NCBI GenBank assembly: GCA_913061125.1
Contig: CAJXUB010000009.1
Location: 1-53,581, forward strand
DNA length: 53,581 nucleotides
Direction of reading: 5' to 3'
DNA from: an uncultured Flavobacteriaceae bacterium
Lineage (GTDB): Bacteria; Bacteroidota; Bacteroidia; Flavobacteriales; Flavobacteriaceae
Shown in pieces: positions 52,897-53,581 of this stretch. Numbering within the stretch: the first letter of the stretch is position 1; every line of letters starts with the position of its first letter. Made by a program: the position numbers and the translations under genes. A model generated the notes under the pieces. The model ran no database searches. It was not told the DNA's origin and saw nothing but the letters and a program-made list of their open reading frames with translations.

Positions 52897-53581
52897 TTAT
52901 TGAGATAATATTTTTTGGGCTTTTTTGAGATCTTCTGGCGTATCGATTTCAACCCCTTGAACGGTTGTTTCTACCATTTTTATTTTTTTCCCGTGTTCCA
53001 AAAAGCGGAGGCATTCTATTTTTTCGGAGAGTTCCAGCGGCTGCATGGACAGCGTTGTAAACTCAAGTAGGGTCGACTTCCGAAACGCATACACGCCTTT
53101 ATGTTTGTAATACGCAGCATTAGAATCGTCTCGTGGAAATGGAATTGGACTTCTAGAAAAATATATCGCAAAATCATCTTTGTCTGAAATGACTTTGACG
53201 GTGTTTGGGTTATTAACTTCATCTTGGTTGTCGATGCGAACCATGAGTGAGGCTAAATCAATGTGTTGCTCGGGATCTTGTTCAAAAACACGGATAAGTT
53301 TTTTTAAACTTTCGCCCTCTGTAAAGGGCTCGTCACCCTGAACATTAACAACGATATCACAATCGATGTGAGCAGCAGCTTCAGCAATACGATCACTCCC
53401 CGATTGATGTTCTGTTTTGCTCATCAAAACCTTTCCGCCGTGGGATTTTATGTCATCGAAAATGATAGCACTGTCAGTAACCACAAAAACGTCCTGAAAA
53501 AGACCCGTGTTTTTTGTTGCGGCGTAGGTTCGCGATATAACCGATTGCCCGCCCAAATCTTGCATGAGTTTGGCAGGAAAA
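52897..53581 (-). CDS. kdsB: 3-deoxy-manno-octulosonate cytidylyltransferase, 5' end beyond the window
   Basis: Activates Kdo (or 8-amino-Kdo) as CMP sugar. 228 codons visible; the missing N-terminus would contain the nucleotide-binding start (the visible residues begin FPAKLMQDLGGQSVISRTY, so only about 15-18 residues are cut). VVTDS, QSGSDRIAEAA, VVNVQGDEPF, IYFSRSPIPFPRD and the terminal EGVEIDTPEDL-like VQGVEIDTPEDLKKA match KdsB. The kdnB ATG lies 22 bases after its stop; same operon. Confidence 0.93.
   Translation of the reverse strand, partial: FPAKLMQDLGGQSVISRTYAATKNTGLFQDVFVVTDSAIIFDDIKSHGGKVLMSKTEHQSGSDRIAEAAAHIDCDIVVNVQGDEPFTEGESLKKLIRVFEQDPEQHIDLASLMVRIDNQDEVNNPNTVKVISDKDDFAIYFSRSPIPFPRDDSNAAYYKHKGVYAFRKSTLLEFTTLSMQPLELSEKIECLRFLEHGKKIKMVETTVQGVEIDTPEDLKKAQKILSQ

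Overview
The window looks like a contiguous chromosomal segment of a low-GC marine-type member of Bacteroidota, most likely family Flavobacteriaceae. The evidence is the his gene order (hisG-D-C-B-H-A-F-IE with fused hisB and hisIE), the ilvD-B-N-C-A order, flavobacterial genes such as a DUF4294 protein beside an M42 peptidase, a lipoprotein glutamine cyclotransferase and a kdsB-kdnB pair, and repeated TAnnTTTG promoter boxes (some with TTG 16-18 bases upstream), which are typical of the Bacteroidota housekeeping sigma factor. I see no phage, insertion sequence, CRISPR array, tRNA or rRNA. Nearly everything is core metabolism and housekeeping.

Layout. 1-1713: the end of a large membrane protein whose frame is broken at the window edge, then a prohibitin/SPFH protein. 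1754-8896: the histidine operon, preceded by a 23-residue leader peptide rich in His, a long leader stem containing the His codons and a strong intrinsic terminator, i.e. a classical attenuator. 8933-11256: a divergent TruA-like protein, an MscS-type channel and a DUF3817 protein. 11379-18116 (minus): branched-chain amino acid operon ilvD-ilvB-ilvN-ilvC-ilvA. 18316-20406 (minus): DEAD/DEAH helicase plus a CIA30 protein. 20565-22967: small membrane protein, THUMP RNA methyltransferase and a methyltransferase gene broken by an in-frame TAA, the last two read from a symmetric divergent promoter. 22968-23246: a non-coding gap with a 20-bp tandem repeat. 23247-31868: DUF4294, M42 peptidase, Nudix hydrolase, S33 hydrolase lipoprotein, acetyl-CoA synthetase, DUF1624 membrane protein, purC, PhoH. 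31980-35993: SAM hydroxide adenosyltransferase, dnaN, a 341-bp gap with hairpins and a probably broken small membrane gene, and an ABC-F ATPase. 36055-40911: transaldolase-like protein, SDR, the signal recognition particle RNA (minus, 37676-37769), glutamine cyclotransferase, thioesterase, beta-helix lipoprotein. 40957-43617: glyA and fumarylacetoacetase. 43828-48509: threonine operon thrA-thrB-thrC. 48562-51253: gcvT, an RmlD-like protein and yebC. 51250-53581 (minus): acyltransferase, kdnB and partial kdsB, pointing to 8-amino-8-deoxy-Kdo in the lipopolysaccharide.

How it fits together. Three full amino-acid operons (His, Ile/Val, Thr) lie within 50 kb; ThrABC makes threonine, which IlvA converts to 2-oxobutanoate for isoleucine. 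glyA and gcvT supply one-carbon units, and purC and the his operon are linked through AICAR, the by-product of HisF/HisH. Only the his operon shows a visible attenuator.

The most notable points are the his attenuator, three reading frames each stopped by one in-frame stop codon (near 22, 22539 and 34213), the symmetric divergent promoter at 22190-22208, the structured gap after dnaN, and several convergent gene pairs whose 3' ends overlap. I did not find a clearly new multi-gene system; the claims below are from reading the sequence only.
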